Assembly (NCBI RefSeq): GCF_910594005.1
Contig: NC_057824.1
Span: forward strand, 26,253,314 to 26,317,313
Direction of reading: 5' to 3'
Source: Cervus elaphus
Taxonomy: Eukaryota > Chordata > Mammalia > Artiodactyla > Cervidae
Length of the DNA: 64,000 nt
Shown: piece after piece, positions 9,754 to 20,265 of the stretch
How positions within the stretch are numbered: the stretch's first letter is position 1
Layout: the number at the start of each line of letters is the position of its first letter
Made by a program: the position numbers and the translations under genes
The notes under the pieces: generated by a model
Databases searched by the model: none
Told to the model about the DNA's origin: nothing
What the model saw: only the letters and a program-made list of their open reading frames with translations

Positions 9754-9949
9754 GTTAGTCGCTTAGTCGTGTCCAACTCTTTGTGACCCCATGGACTGTA
9801 GCCCACCAGGCTCCTCTGTCCATTGGATTTCCCAGGCAAGAATCCTGGAGTGGGTAGCCATTTCTTTCTTCAGGGAATCTTTCTGACCCAGGGATAGAAC
9901 CCAGGTCTCCTGCATTTCAGGCAGGTTCTTTACCATCTGAGCCACCCCT
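9754..9949 (-). repeat. Bov-tA SINE with intact TSD
   Basis: 'cgcttagtcgtgtccaactc' to 'taccatctgagccacc'. A perfect 10-base TSD, acctgagatt, lies at 9744-9753 and 9950-9959. Confidence 0.97.
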
Positions 9950-10008
9950 ACCTGAGATTAATGTGGATGTTAAAGGACCTGTTTCCTTCTACAATTTTTA
10001 CATTGATT

Positions 10009-10174
10009 TTTAAAAAAATGTTATTGAAGTAATTTACAATGTGTTAATTTCTGCTGTGCAGCAAAGTGATTCAGTTATACAGACGTATATTCTTTTTCAT
10101 GTTCTTTTCCATTATGGTCTATCACAGGATGCTGAATATAGTTCCCTGTGTTATACAGTAGGACCTTACTGTTA
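10009..10174 (-). repeat. Ruminant L1 3' end, 5'-truncated, with TSD
   Basis: 'atttacaatgtgttaatttc', 'tctatcacaggatgctgaat' and 'ttccctgtgttatacagtag'. The TSD is ttttacattgatt (9996-10008) against ttttcacattgatt (10175-10188). Confidence 0.93.
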
Positions 10175-10258
10175 TTTTCACATTGATTGTAATATACATT
10201 AGGAAAAAAAAACCTATAGTTAGCTTATCGGTCCCATGAGTTCATGGGTTTTATTGCT

Positions 10259-10464
10259 TCAGTTCAGTTCAGTTCAGTTCAGTTGCTCAGTCATGTCCGA
10301 CTCTTTGTGACCCCATGAATCGCAGCACGCCAGGCCTCCCTGTTCATCACCAACTCCCGGGGTCCACTCAAACTCATGTCCGTTGAGTCGGTGATGCCAT
10401 CCAGCCATCTCATCCTCTGTCGTCCCCTTCTCCTCCTGCCCCCAATCCCTCCCAGTATCAGGGG
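10259..10464 (-). repeat. BovB 3' end with (TTCAG)n tail
   Basis: Five TTCAG tail units precede 'ttgctcagtcatgtccgact', 'cgcagcacgccaggcctccc' and 'tcatcctctgtcgtcccctt'. It is a heavily 5'-truncated BovB or Bov-A2-type copy. Confidence 0.93.
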
Positions 10465-10504
10465 AGAAAAATAGATATTAAGTAAAAAAAAAAAGTCATC
10501 TAGA

Positions 10505-10580
10505 ACAGTGCCTTAGTACCTAGAGGATTGTCTGGCATATTGTAAATGCTGATGAGTATTTGTTGAATAAATGGGTATAA
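10505..10580 (+). repeat. L2 3' end
   Basis: 'gaacagtgccttagtaccta' and 'tgagtatttgttgaataaat' match the terminal part of L2 in sense. Confidence 0.6.
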
Positions 10581-10616
10581 ATTAGAAATATTTAATAAAT
10601 AATATTGTGAGTGTAT

Positions 10617-10836
10617 GCATGTGTGTAAGTCGCTTCAGTTGTTTCTGACTCTTTGCGACCCCATGGACTGTTGCCTGCCAGGCTCCTCTTTCCATGGGAT
10701 TCTCCAGGCAAGAATACTGAATGGTTCACCATGCCCTTCTCCAGTGGATCTTCCCAACCCAGGGATTGAACCCATGTCTCCTGTGCCTCCTGCATTGCTG
10801 GCAGATTCTTTACTACTGGGCCATCGGAGAAGTGGT
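10617..10836 (-). repeat. Bov-tA SINE
   Basis: 'gcgaccccatggactgttgc' to 'actactgggccatcggagaa'. A short internal duplication ('gtctcctgtgcctcctgcat') makes the junction region longer than usual. Confidence 0.95.
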
Positions 10837-11664
10837 ATACTGTTCAGTAAAATCTGTGAAAGTGGTAGGAGAACGATAAGTTTGCAAAAGAGTGCTGTTA
10901 ACATTCTTGACTGCAGACCAAAAAAAATTAAGTCTCACAGAAGGAAAAACATTGCCCACAGTCACAGGGTAGGTAGGACCTAGAATACGCTCTAGATCCC
11001 AGTTTTTCTGTCTCAGAGACCTGGGCTTTTTAAGCCATAATTAAAGATTTTTTAATTTTACAGCAATTTAATCCTGGGGTTCCCTTCTTCACTGTTGTAA
11101 CTGTACTATCCACAGAGGTCACTGTCGTTTTTGCTTTGTAAATGGTCTGGGGGTGACTGGCATGTTGCAAATGGGTCAACACTGAATGCTCGCGATTTTC
11201 TAGGTAAAACCAAACACTTCGAATGTGTAGCTTCCTGGAGATTGGGATGAGTCTTAGCCCATTTCACAACTGGGTAAACTGAGGCCCAGAAGTCCCATCC
11301 CACTTCTGGTGTGGCATCGTTTGTACAATCCACTTGGCCCTGAGCACACACAGCCTCTGCTGTACTCTTTGTCACCATCTTGGATTCTCAAGCAATTCAT
11401 CTTTGTGTGTATTTCTCTCTCTTTCTCTAAAAGAGATTACTCATTTCATGGTGGAGGCTGGGTGGAGAGGAGAATGGGACAGTTCAGTCCCTCCCTGAGC
11501 CCCCTTTGCTGACCCTCAGGTAGGTTTTTTTGCATGAGGAAGGAATTGACTTTCTTCTTGTCTTGGAGGTTGACTTACATTGCAAAGAATACAGGATGGA
11601 TCATCTCATGTCCTGCAAAATTACTTTTGTGTTTCTTCTAGAGGAAGCAACAAGGGACAACACT
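10837..11664. other. Mostly unclassified, two weak MIR traces
   Basis: About 10945-11036 ('attgcccacagtcacagggt') and 11250-11310 ('cccatttcacaactgggtaa', 'actgaggcccagaagtccca') read as degraded antisense MIR. The rest, including 11310-11660, shows nothing I recognise. Confidence 0.5.
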
Positions 11665-11835
11665 TATTTGTGTAGACCCCAGAAATAGACACATCTGAAT
11701 TTGTATCTAAGCTCTGATTTTTTTCTAACATTGTGACTTTAGGCACATTACTTCTCTGAGCTTCAGTTTCCTTGAATTAATATACCTAGATCAGGAATGA
11801 GGACGAAATGAAAGTAAGTGCTCAGTTAGAGAGCA
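11665..11835 (+). repeat. MIR SINE
   Basis: 'agctctgatttttttctaac', 'tgactttaggcacattactt' and 'ctgagcttcagtttccttga' form the MIR core, ending 'aagtaagtgctcagttag'. Confidence 0.7.
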
Positions 11836-11837
11836 TT

Positions 11838-11862
11838 TGGTATTCATTCAACAACCAGTCAT
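11838..11862 (-). repeat. L2 3' tip, left of a CHR insertion
   Basis: 'tattcattcaacaaccagtc' is the antisense tip of L2. The element continues at 12085. Confidence 0.6.
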
Positions 11863-12084
11863 CTGAACTTCCCTGGTGGTCCAGAGGCTAAGACTCAGCG
11901 CTTCCAATGTAGGAGGCCCAGGTTCAGTTCCTGGTTGTGGAACTTGATCCCACATGCTCCAACTAAGAGTTCTCATGCTGCAACTAAAGATCTTGCATGC
12001 TGCAATGAAGATTGGAGATCCTGCATGGGGCAACTAAGACCCCGTGCAGCCAAAGAAATAAATAAAATATTGAAAAACCCCAAA
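11863..12084 (+). repeat. CHR-type SINE with TSD
   Basis: Sense orientation: 'acttccctggtggtccagag', 'ggttcagttcctggttgtgg', then the body to 'aaagaaataaataaaat'. The TSD is caaccagtcat (11852-11862) against caagcagtcat (12085-12095). It splits the L2 tip. Confidence 0.95.
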
Positions 12085-12854
12085 CAAGCAGTCATTAAGC
12101 ATCTACTATGTATACCGTGTCCAACACTGGTGACTTGATGGTGGGTGACATGGACACACAGCACCTGCCCAGGTGGAGTTTACCATGTGGCAGAGAGGCA
12201 GACATCAAGCTGGTAATTGCCCACTTACAATTTCAGTTTGTAATGAATACAGTTTATTTAGGAAACTATATGAAGAGTTCATTTAGACTGGGCAATCCCT
12301 TGTCTTTCTGAGCAAGGGTATTATAAACTGACACCTGTCAGCGAATAGGAGGAAGCTCATGTAGCAAGGAGAATGGGAAGCACGTTCTAGGTGGAGGGGA
12401 TGGCATCTAGAATGGAAGTGAGGTGGCATCTAGAAATGAAGATGGTGAGTTAGAGGGACCTGCAGGAAGGTTGCCGTGGCTGCAACATGAGAGCAGAGAA
12501 GAGAGGGAACGAAGGCGGGAACCCAGTGGGGGTCCCTGGACTCTAGGCTCAATAAACCTGGTCTAGAGAGATAGTCTAGGGACAGCTTTGGTTGGGCCTT
12601 AGTAATCAATACAGATTTGAAATTTTTCCTAAGTGCGGTGGATGCCATCAGAGAGCCCACCATGAACTGATCCACCCTGTGAACACATTACACTGACTCC
12701 TGTGTGGAGACAGGTTGGAGAAGCCATGGAAGGCAGGCAGGTAGTTGAGGGGGTGTGGACAACCAGGCAGAGATGATGCTGACTTGGACCAGGATGGGAG
12801 CCGTGGTAACAGAGAGAAGTGGATGGATCCAGGGCGTATTTTGGATGTCACCGA
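12085..12854 (-). repeat. L2, long antisense copy (part 1)
   Basis: 'taagcatctactatgtatac' opens the antisense 3' end. It continues inward with 'tttgaaatttttcctaagtg', 'gagaagccatggaaggcagg', 'cagagatgatgctgacttgg' and 'agaagtggatggatccaggg'. This is one of the longest L2 copies in the window. Confidence 0.72.
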
Positions 12855-13243
12855 GGACTCTCTCATCGTTCTGTAAAGATTCACTTTCTGCTTCATGTAC
12901 TTCCTCACTCTGCTGATCTTGGGCTTGGCCACATGGCACGCTTTGGCTAATGGACTATGGGCAGAACCAACAGGGTACAGTCAGAGAACAGGCTTGAAGA
13001 GAACTCGTGTGCATCTAGCAGCCTCTTGTGTTCCTGTCATTTCCTATCACCCTGGCTCTGGAATGAGGTGACATTCCAGAGTTCAGGTACAGTCCTGAAC
13101 TTGGTCTGCATCTTGAGAATGTCCTAAACTTGGCCTGCATTTTGAGAATAGGTTCCACAGAGTCAGCCAGAGCTCTAGCTGACTCATCGTGGTCTTCAGC
13201 CACTCAGATTTTAGAGTTATTTGTTTCTACAGCAAAACCTGAC
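12855..13243 (+). repeat. MLT1-type LTR (ERVL-MaLR) inside L2
   Basis: 'gatcttgggcttggccacat', 'cttctg'-like middle sections and the end 'cagattttagagttatttgt' resemble MLT1 solo LTRs. L2 text stops before it and resumes after it. MaLR elements are old non-infectious retroelement remnants, and no internal genes are present. Confidence 0.55.
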
Positions 13244-13460
13244 CCTTTCAGAGGTAGAACTGGTCATCAGTGGATCATGGTCAGGGATATGATGTCATGG
13301 GTGAGGAAAACAGAGGTGTCAAAGACGATTCTCGTATTTCTGGCATAGGCAGCTAGGTGGATTGAGGTGCCATTTACTAAAAAGATCAAGAGTCCAGTGT
13401 CGTTCTTAGAAATTTAAGATACCTGTGAGGTGCCCAACTAGAAAAATCAAGTCTGCAGCT
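13244..13460 (-). repeat. L2, long antisense copy (part 2)
   Basis: 'gaggtagaactggtcatcag', 'ggtgtcaaagacgattctcg' and 'gaggtgccatttactaaaaa' resume the L2 interrupted at 12854. Confidence 0.7.
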
Positions 13461-13712
13461 TATCTTTTGTGTCTTAGACTCACAAGAGAGTTCTGGGATA
13501 AAGATATATGTTTTTTTCCTAATGGTGTGCAAACCGAATTTGAAGACACAGGAGTGGATAGGATTTTGAGGGCCAGTGTTTCTTGAATTTGGTGTGTGTT
13601 TGAATTTCTTGAAGATACTTGCTGCGAAAGCAGGTTTCTTGGCCACACCGATGGAGATTCTAACTGAGCAGGCAGAGGCAGGACCCAGATAGGGAAGGAG
13701 ACTTGAATCAGG
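13461..13712. other. Short unclassified stretch
   Basis: A possible further L2 extension, too diverged to call. The minus frame of 86 codons here has no recognisable domain. Confidence 0.35.
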
Positions 13713-15101
13713 TGGTTCAGTTCAGTTCAGTTCAGTTCAGTCGCTCAGTTGTGTCCGACTCTTTGTGACCCCATGGACTGCAGCACGCCAGGCCTCCCTA
13801 TCCATCACCAACTCCCAGAGTTTACTCAAACTGATGTCCATTGAGTCAGTGATTCCATCCAACCATCTCATCCTCTGTCGTCCCCTTCTCCTCCTGCCTT
13901 CACTCTTTCCCAGCAACAGGGTCTTTTCCAGTTAGTCACTTCTCCACATCAGGTGGCCAAAATACTGGAGTTTCAGCTTCAGCATCAGTCCTTCCAACGA
14001 ATATTCAGGACTGATTTCCTTTAGGATGGACTGGTTAGATCTCCTTGCTGTCCAAGGGACTCTTAAGAGCCTTCTTCAACACCACAGTTCAAAAGCATCA
14101 ATTCTTCAGTGCTCAGCTTTCTTTATAGTCCAACTCTCATATCCATATATGACTACTGGAAAAACCATAGCTTTGACTAGACAGACCTTTGTTGGCAAAG
14201 TAATGTCTCTGCTTTTTAATAAGCTGTCTAGGTTGGTCATATCTTTTCTTCCAAGGAGTGTCTTTTAATTTCATGGCTGCAGTCACCATCTGCAATGATT
14301 TTGGAGCCCCCCAAAATAAAGTCTCTCACTGTTTCCATTATTTCTCCATCTATTTGCATGAAGTGCTGGACCCAGATGCCATGATCTTAAAAGTTTTCTG
14401 AATATTGACTTTTAAACCAACCTTTTCACTCTCCTCTTTCACTTTCATCAAGAGGCTTTTTAGTTCCTCTTCACTTTCTGCCATAAGGGTGGTATTATCT
14501 GCATATCTGAGGTTATTGATATTTCTCTGGGCAATCTTGATTCCAGCTTGTGCTTCATCCAACCCAGCGTTTCTGATGATGTACTCTGCATATAAGTTAA
14601 ATAAGCAGGGTGACAATATACAGCCTTGATGTACTCCTTTCCCGATTTGGAAACAGTCTGTTGTTTCATGTCCAGTTCTAACTGTTGGTTCTTGACCTGC
14701 ATACAGATTTCTTAGGAGGTGGGTCAGGTGTCTGGTATTCCCATCTCTTAAAGAATTTTCCACAGTTTGTTGTGATCCACACAGCCAAAGGCTTTGGCAT
14801 AGTCAATAAAATAGAAGTAGACATTTTTCTGGAACTCTCTTGCTTTTTTGATGATCCAACGGATGTTGGCAATTTGATCTCTGGTTCCTCTGCCTTTTCT
14901 AAATCCGGTTTGTACATCTGGAATTTCATGGTTCACATACTGTTGAAGCCTGGCTTGGAGAATTTTGAGCATTACTTTGCTAGCATGTGAGATGAGTGCA
15001 ACTGGGTGGTGGTTTGAGCATTCTTTGGCATTGCCTTTCTTTGGGATTGGAATGAAAACTGATCTTTTCCAGTCAGTCAGGGATGTCCCAAACCCAAACA
15101 A
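13713..15101 (-). mobile_element. Long BovB (RTE LINE) copy, 3' tail to RT domain
   Basis: About 1.4 kb of BovB read on the minus strand. The right end holds the reverse transcriptase region, followed leftward by the non-coding 3' part. The (TTCAG)n tail lies at 13715-13740. It is 5'-truncated, since nothing upstream of the RT core is present. Next to it lies a CHR SINE (15113-15401) whose TSD begins at the BovB edge. Divergence and the broken frame indicate an inactive copy. Confidence 0.95.
14350..15101 (-). pseudogene. BovB reverse transcriptase remnant
   Basis: Two overlapping minus-strand frames (14748-15101 and 14350-14763) together cover the RT palm region. The upstream frame carries the fingers and motif A as 'FIDYAKAFG', where the family has D in the final place. 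It ends in a stop shortly after 'VDHNKLWKIL'. The downstream frame, shifted by a different phase, has motif B 'GVHQGCILSPCLFNLYAEYI' and the catalytic box as 'YADN' instead of YADD. A frameshift plus a lost catalytic aspartate make this non-functional. The endonuclease domain that normally precedes RT in RTE LINEs is absent. Confidence 0.93.
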
Positions 15102-15112
15102 GAGTGTCTTTT

Positions 15113-15401
15113 AAAAAGATATTATTTTCAATTTATTTTATTTTTGGCTTTGCAAGGTCTTAATCGCCGTGTGTGGGTTTCCTCTAGCTGTGGTGAGCCA
15201 GGGCTTCTCTTTAGCTGCAATGCGCAGTGGCTTCTCTTGTTGCAGAACACAGGCTCCAGGTGCCAGGGCTCAGTAGTTGTGGCACATGGGCTTAGTTGCC
15301 CCATGGCATGTGGGATCTCAGTTCCTGGGCCAGGGATCGAACCCATGTTCCCTGCATTGGCGGGTGGATTCTTAACCACTGGACCACCAGGGAAGTCCCA
15401 G
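15113..15401 (-). repeat. CHR-type SINE with TSD
   Basis: Near full-length copy from an A/T-rich tail to 'actggaccaccagggaagtc'. A perfect 11-base TSD, gagtgtctttt, lies at 15102-15112 and 15402-15412. The 157-codon plus frame at 15144-15617 is SINE sequence plus flank. Confidence 0.97.
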
Positions 15402-15649
15402 GAGTGTCTTTTGAATGTCCATCTGGCCTTTAGCCCAACAAAAATGATGGTTTGGCTTCTGAATTTTTTCCTGCTCTCTCCTGCTCCCTCACTTGGCTTC
15501 TACTCTCCCATCGTTAGAGTTCCTCCTAAATCTCAGAGGATTTCTCCAAATGACACGGAAGAAGGGCTTGAAAAACCTGAGATGTTTGCATTCATTTCCA
15601 TGTATTTATTTATATAGAAGAGCCTGTTTTTAGATGATCTAATGTGAAT

Positions 15650-15786
15650 TTTATTTTATTTTTTAAAAACTTTTTATTTTGTATTGGGGGTATAGCTGAT
15701 TAACAGTGTTGTGATAGATCAGGTGAATAGCGAAGGGACTCAGCCATGCATTTACATGTATCCATTCTCTCCCAAACTCCCCTAAG
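15650..15786 (-). repeat. Ruminant L1 3' end (antisense)
   Basis: 'tatagctgattaacagtgtt', 'gactcagccatgcatttaca' and 'ttctctcccaaactcccc'. Confidence 0.82.
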
Positions 15787-16990
15787 GAATGTATTAAATA
15801 AGCAGTTTTATCTTGCTCATTCATTTAAATGGTGGCTATGCTGAGCTGCTCTGACTCTGAGATCTGGGTACCTCAGTCTTGTAATCTCCGCCTTCACAAT
15901 GGTGGCCACTCAGGTGCATCACTGACCAAGGGGTGGACGGACATGCGGGAAACAGTACTGTATCTCTTTCTGTGCTTCCCGAGCTGGGGTTTCTGTCTGT
16001 GTCGCTGATAATGTCGATTGCATAATTCCTTGGAAATTGCAGGGAAGTGTGACTGAGGTCTCCTGACTCAGAAGGCAGACCGCTCCAATTCCTGGATATA
16101 TCCATGGCACAGAGGATGTGATACATACGTGCCTCTTTTTATTTGTTGCCAAGAACTCAGATACTTTCTGATGAAACTATCAAACCAAAAGCTGCAAAGT
16201 GGTGACCCAGAGGTGTATTTGTCTTGCAGACACATTTGATTTGGGCTACATAATTTTTTTAAACATGAACTTAATTCCTAGCATTTAAAAACTGGGAAGC
16301 TTCATATGAAATCCAGATTTTTGGCTTCTCTTGAAAAAATTCAGATCTGGCAGTACTGAGCTGCTTTTCCCACATAGCAACAATCAGTTGGAGGTGAGTA
16401 GCAGCTGTCCTTACTTTTAACAGGGCTGAGTTCATCAGTTTGCTCCAAGCCCCACCATGCTCTCTTGAGCCTGGTGCTCTGACTAAGTCCTAGTTACCAT
16501 TTATCACCTTTTCCAGGCCTACTTGTCTTGCTTGTGTTACAGCATGGCCCCAAGGCTGCTGCCCTGCACACCTCCAAGTGATGTCATTCACGTCATAGTC
16601 TGAAGTTGTGCAGTGCTCACCCATGCAACTGACTTGACTCTCCACCTGGGATTCTCAGCCTGGGATCCATGATCTCCAGGGATCTTTGGATGTGTCTCAG
16701 GGTCTTGTGGGATAGAAGGGGAAGTCCTGAGGGTGGGACCTTCGAGAGACCTTCAGTTGCTTATGCCCACTTCAGACAGAAAGCTTCCTTTGGGTCTGTC
16801 ATTTTGGCATGCTGAATTGTAATTTCGAAAAAAAAAAAAGATAAAAGTTTGTTAAGAAAATTTGATACATGACGGCCAAAATTCATTTTATGCAAGGTAC
16901 CCAGTGCTGAGTCTTCTGGGGATAAAACTGCTCAGCATGCATGTAATTGGCGTCTGCAAGTCCCCCACTGCCAAATCCTCAGCCTCGAAT
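15787..16990. other. Repeat-poor stretch, 1.2 kb
   Basis: No repeat family was recognised with confidence. Short minus frames (96 and 77 codons at 15836-16152) have no known domain. An A-run lies at 16830-16841. 16630-16860 may be an old transposon remnant, but I cannot name it. Confidence 0.45.
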
Positions 16991-16994
16991 TTGT

Positions 16995-17160
16995 TCTAAT
17001 CAGTATAATTTACATACAGTGAACTGCACAGTAGCTTAAGTGAACAATGAGTTTCTACAGATGCATAAACCTGCATCATCAACTCCCCTATGAGGATGGA
17101 GAACCTTTCCATCACCCCCCAAATTCCCTTAGAGCTCTTCCCAGTCGGCGTCCCCATCCC
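16995..17160 (-). repeat. L1M LINE, antisense (left piece)
   Basis: 'cagtataatttacatacagt', 'aagtgaacaatgagtttcta' and 'ccatcaccccccaaattccc' fit the antisense 3' region of old L1M elements. It resumes at 17358. Confidence 0.65.
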
Positions 17161-17166
17161 CTAGGG

Positions 17167-17357
17167 TGGGGGTCCCCAACCTCTGGGATCTAATGCCTGT
17201 TGATCTGAGGTGGAGCTGATGTAATAATAGTAGAAATAAAGTGCCCAATAAATGTAATGTGTTTGAATCACCCCCAAACCATCCCCACCCTCCGATCCAT
17301 GGGAAAATTGTCTTCCACAAAATTGCTCCCTGGTGCCAAAAAGGTTGGGGACCACTG
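17167..17357. repeat. Non-autonomous DNA transposon, hAT-like
   Basis: Inverted ends are visible: 'gggggtccccaacc' at the left and 'ggttggggaccactg' at the right. This is a widespread mammalian element type whose ends read 'ggtccccaacc'. Flanks 'cctagggt' and 'gctagagg' resemble the TCTAGA-like hAT target, but match only 5 of 8. I do not assert a family name. Confidence 0.68.
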
Positions 17358-17461
17358 CTAGAGGAAGCCACTGTTTTGATTCCTTCTACCATGAAGTAGG
17401 TTTGCATGCTCCCCAACATGATACAAATGGAATCATAGGTGATGTAGTCCTTTGTGTTAGC
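17358..17461 (-). repeat. L1M LINE, antisense (right piece)
   Basis: 'catgatacaaatggaatcat' and 'gtagtcctttgtgttagctt' continue the L1M from 17160. Confidence 0.65.
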
Positions 17462-17860
17462 TTTTTTTTTTTTTTTTTTTGTCAAAGGGGTTCACTTAAT
17501 ATAACTTTTACTTGTGAAATAATTGTAGATTTACAGAAAGGTGTAAAAATAGTACAGAGAGGTTACATGTACTCCTTACCAGGTTTCTTCCACTGGTTCA
17601 ATCTTACATAATTATAGTTATAGTATCAAAAATAGGAATTTGACATGGATACAATGTGTGTGTATAGTTCTCTGCCATTTTGTCACATGGATAGATTACT
17701 GTAACCACTGCTGGAATAAGATTCCATCACCACAAAGCTTTTCTTCATTCTACCCCTTCACAATCATATACTTCTCCTCCCCCTACACACCCTCAATCCT
17801 GAATCTGTTTTATGTCTGTAAGAGCTTTGTTATTTTGAGAATGTTATATTGTGTTTGCTT
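17462..17860 (-). repeat. Second L1M LINE with poly(T) 3' end
   Basis: A 19-base T run at 17462-17480 is the antisense poly(A). It is followed by 'tgaaataattgtagatttac', 'gttctctgccattttgtcac' and 'ttccatcaccacaaagcttt', typical of a different part of L1M. It appears inserted into or next to the first L1M. Confidence 0.7.
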
Positions 17861-18099
17861 CTTTTCCTCCTCCTCTCCCTGGCCAATGTGAGGGGGCCTG
17901 TTGACTCAGAAGGTCACAAGGGCTTTTTTCTATGTCCCAGTCTCCTCCCCTCTCCTGAGACTCACTAGGGTAAGTGCATTTAACTAGGTCTTTGGTTCTG
18001 AATTTTGACTTCACAAAGAATCTCCCCTAGAGCACTTTTTAGCAATTTTATTAAAGGATAGTCAATTTACAATGTTAATTTCTGCTCCTCTAGAGTACT
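17861..18099. other. Short unclassified stretch with an L1 scrap
   Basis: Only 18036-18092 is recognisable, as a fragment of ruminant L1 antisense ('gatagtcaatttacaatgtt'). Confidence 0.5.
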
Positions 18100-18268
18100 G
18101 AAAACTCCATTGCCCTAAACTAATCTATGGTAGAAAAAAATCAGAACAAAGGTTGATTCTGGGGAGTAGAGGTATGCATTCACTGAGGAATGATATGAAA
18201 GAACTTTCTGGGATGGTGGTAATGTTGTCCATCTTGATACAGGTTGAGGTTACGTGGGTGTATACAAG
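18100..18268 (+). repeat. L1M 3' UTR (left piece)
   Basis: 'gattctggggagtagaggta', 'gaaagaactttctgggatgg', 'aatgttgtccatcttgatac' and 'acgtgggtgtataca' are the familiar L1M 3' UTR in sense. Confidence 0.75.
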
Positions 18269-18488
18269 GGGGCTTCCCAGGTGTCACAGTTGGCAAAGAA
18301 TCCATCTGCCATGCAGGAGACAGAAGAGACTCGAGTTCAATCCCTGGCTCAGGAATATCCCCTAGAGGAGGACATGGCAATCCAGTCCAGTATTCTTGCC
18401 TGGAAAATTTCATGGACAGAAGAGCCTGGCAGGCTACAGTCCATGGGATCTCAAACAATCAGACACCGCTGAGCGACTGAGCATGCAT
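18269..18488 (+). repeat. Bov-tA SINE
   Basis: 'ggcttcccaggtgtcacagt' through 'gagttcaatccctggctcag' (B-box) to 'ccgctgagcgactgagcatg'. Confidence 0.95.
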
Positions 18489-18860
18489 GTGGGCAGATGC
18501 AATTGTTAAATCCGTAAAATGATATACTTCAGATTGTGTGTTACATTCTAAATAAATTTTATCTCCAAAGAGACAAATATAAACAGATACCGAACTTTAC
18601 TTCATGACACGGTAGTCATGCAGAAGTATTTAGGGGAAGACAGGCTGCTGTCTGCAATTTACTTTGAAATGAAAAAAAAAAAAAAGCAACCCCACGAATA
18701 TGGGTTGATGCGTGGAAAGATGGATAAATATATGAAAAAGCAAGAATAGTAACTGTTAAATGTAGAAATTAAGTTGTGGATATATGAGCATTCATGGTAA
18801 AAATTCTTGAACTCTTCTGTGCGCTTAAGCACGTTCATAATAAATAGGTTGGGAAAAGTG
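18489..18860 (+). repeat. L1M 3' UTR (right piece), A14 internal run
   Basis: 'atgatatacttcagattgtg' and 'ctaaataaattttatctcca', then 'gctgtctgcaatttactttg', an A run at 18671-18684, and 'ttctgtgcgcttaagcacgt'. The second half may be a separate L1M subfamily tail. Confidence 0.62.
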
Positions 18861-18865
18861 CCAAT

Positions 18866-18963
18866 CGCCCAGGATTCTACCCTAGATAAATGGATTTAAT
18901 TGATCCAGAATGGGGCCTGGCCACCAGTGCTTTATAAAGCTTTCTGTGATGGGAAACCACTGA
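18866..18963 (+). repeat. MER5A-type hAT remnant
   Basis: 'attgatccagaatggggcct' and 'gatgggaaaccactg' match the 3' half of MER5A including its terminus. Confidence 0.65.
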
Positions 18964-19017
18964 CCTGACTTAGAGTAATAGCATTTGGACTTTACAAATT
19001 GCCAATTTTATGTCAGG

Positions 19018-19298
19018 ACCTTCACTTACAAGATCTTGTTTAATCCCCCACAATAGCTCTGAGTGATCAGAGAGGTGTCTGTCACAGCCACATGGCTACA
19101 AAGTGGAAGAGCCAGGATTGGAAACACTGTGCTCTGGATCCCTAAATCATGCTCTTTGATGAATCCCCTTAACGTGGGCCAGGCATGATAATAAGCCTGC
19201 AGAATTTCCCTGCTTCTCCCTGCAATCATTCCACGAGTTAGTCCTGATTATCCTCATTGTGCAAAAGCAGAGGCTACAGGGGGTTAAGTCACTTCACA
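19018..19298 (-). repeat. Two antisense MIR pieces
   Basis: 19018-19170 ('gtcacagccacatggctaca', 'agtggaagagccaggattgg') and 19240-19298 ('ttatcctcattgtgcaaaag', 'gttaagtcacttcacagtca') are separate MIR remnants. Confidence 0.62.
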
Positions 19299-19299
19299 G

Positions 19300-19390
19300 T
19301 CATTCATTCGATAATGATCTAAATGTCAGGAACTGTGCTAGGAGCTGGCGATGCCCTGGGAGAGCGTCAGTGAGCCCTGTCTTTGTAGGT
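19300..19390 (-). repeat. L2 3' end (left of BovB)
   Basis: 'ttcattcgataatgatctaa' and 'tgtgctaggagctggcgatg'. Resumes at 19788. Confidence 0.65.
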
Positions 19391-19787
19391 TTTTGTTGTT
19401 GTTGTATAGTCGCTAAGTCATATCCAACTCTTTGTGACCCCATGGACTGCAACATGCCAGGCTCCCCTGTCTTCCACTATTTTCTGGAGTTTGCTCAAAT
19501 TCATGTTGATCGAGTCAGTTTTGCTATCCAACCATCTCATCTTCTGCTGACCCCTTCTCCTTTTGCCGTCAACCTTTCCCAGCATCAGGGTCTTCTCCAA
19601 TGGGTTGGCTCTTTGCATCACATGGTCAAAGTATTGGAGCTCCCGCTTCAGCATCAGTCCTTCCAATGAATATTCAGGATTGATTTCCTTTATAATAGAC
19701 TCATTTAATCTCCTTGCATTCCAAGGGGCTCTCAAGAGTTTTCTCCAGCACCGCAATTTGAAAACATCAATTCTTTGGCACTTGGGT
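19391..19787 (-). repeat. BovB 3' end inside L2
   Basis: A short (TTG)n-like tail at 19393-19405, then 'gactgcaacatgccaggctc', 'tcccagcatcagggtcttct' and 'ccgcaatttgaaaacatcaa'. It is more diverged than the copies at 10259 or 13713, so probably an older insertion. Confidence 0.92.
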
Positions 19788-20265
19788 CTTCATAGGGCTT
19801 GCAATCTAATAGGAGCGTAAGCTCAAAATTGCATTCTTAACTAAGTATTGGATGACAGCCATGATCTATGCTGTTGAGATCTAATTAGAGGGAGCTGTGA
19901 GGGCATCTACAAAGGACATTAGATAGAGTCTTGGGGATGGATAGACCATCAAAGACAGCATCCCTAAGAGGATAACAGTGAGCTAAAATTGAATAGTTGG
20001 TGTTGTCAAGGGGCACATATCCCACTGGAGGAAACAGCATGCGTATGAACCTCAAAGTGGGAAAGATTTCAGGAGCGAGAAGGTCAGCATGGTTGAAGCA
20101 GAGTGAGATGAGAGGGGTGTGGTGCAGAATGAGATCAGAGCAGTCGCAGTGGCCAGAACACGCAGAGTCTTAGACCCCATGGCAGTGACCCAGGACTTTA
20201 GCCTCAGATCACCGGGGAACCAAGGAAGGGCTTCAAACATGGGAAGAACATGACCCATTTTACTC
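19788..20265 (-). repeat. L2 (right of BovB)
   Basis: 'gggcttgcaatctaatagga', 'gttgaagcagagtgagatga' and 'ggaagggcttcaaacatggg' follow antisense L2 inward from its 3' end. Confidence 0.68.

Noticed and set aside
12855..13243. Retroviral genes next to the MLT1 LTR
   Set aside because: The LTR is solo. L2 sequence flanks it directly on both sides.
14026..14629. Plus-strand frames across the BovB
   Set aside because: They are antisense shadows of the reverse transcriptase remnant.
15144..15617. 157-codon plus-strand frame
   Set aside because: More than half of it is a CHR SINE read in antisense.
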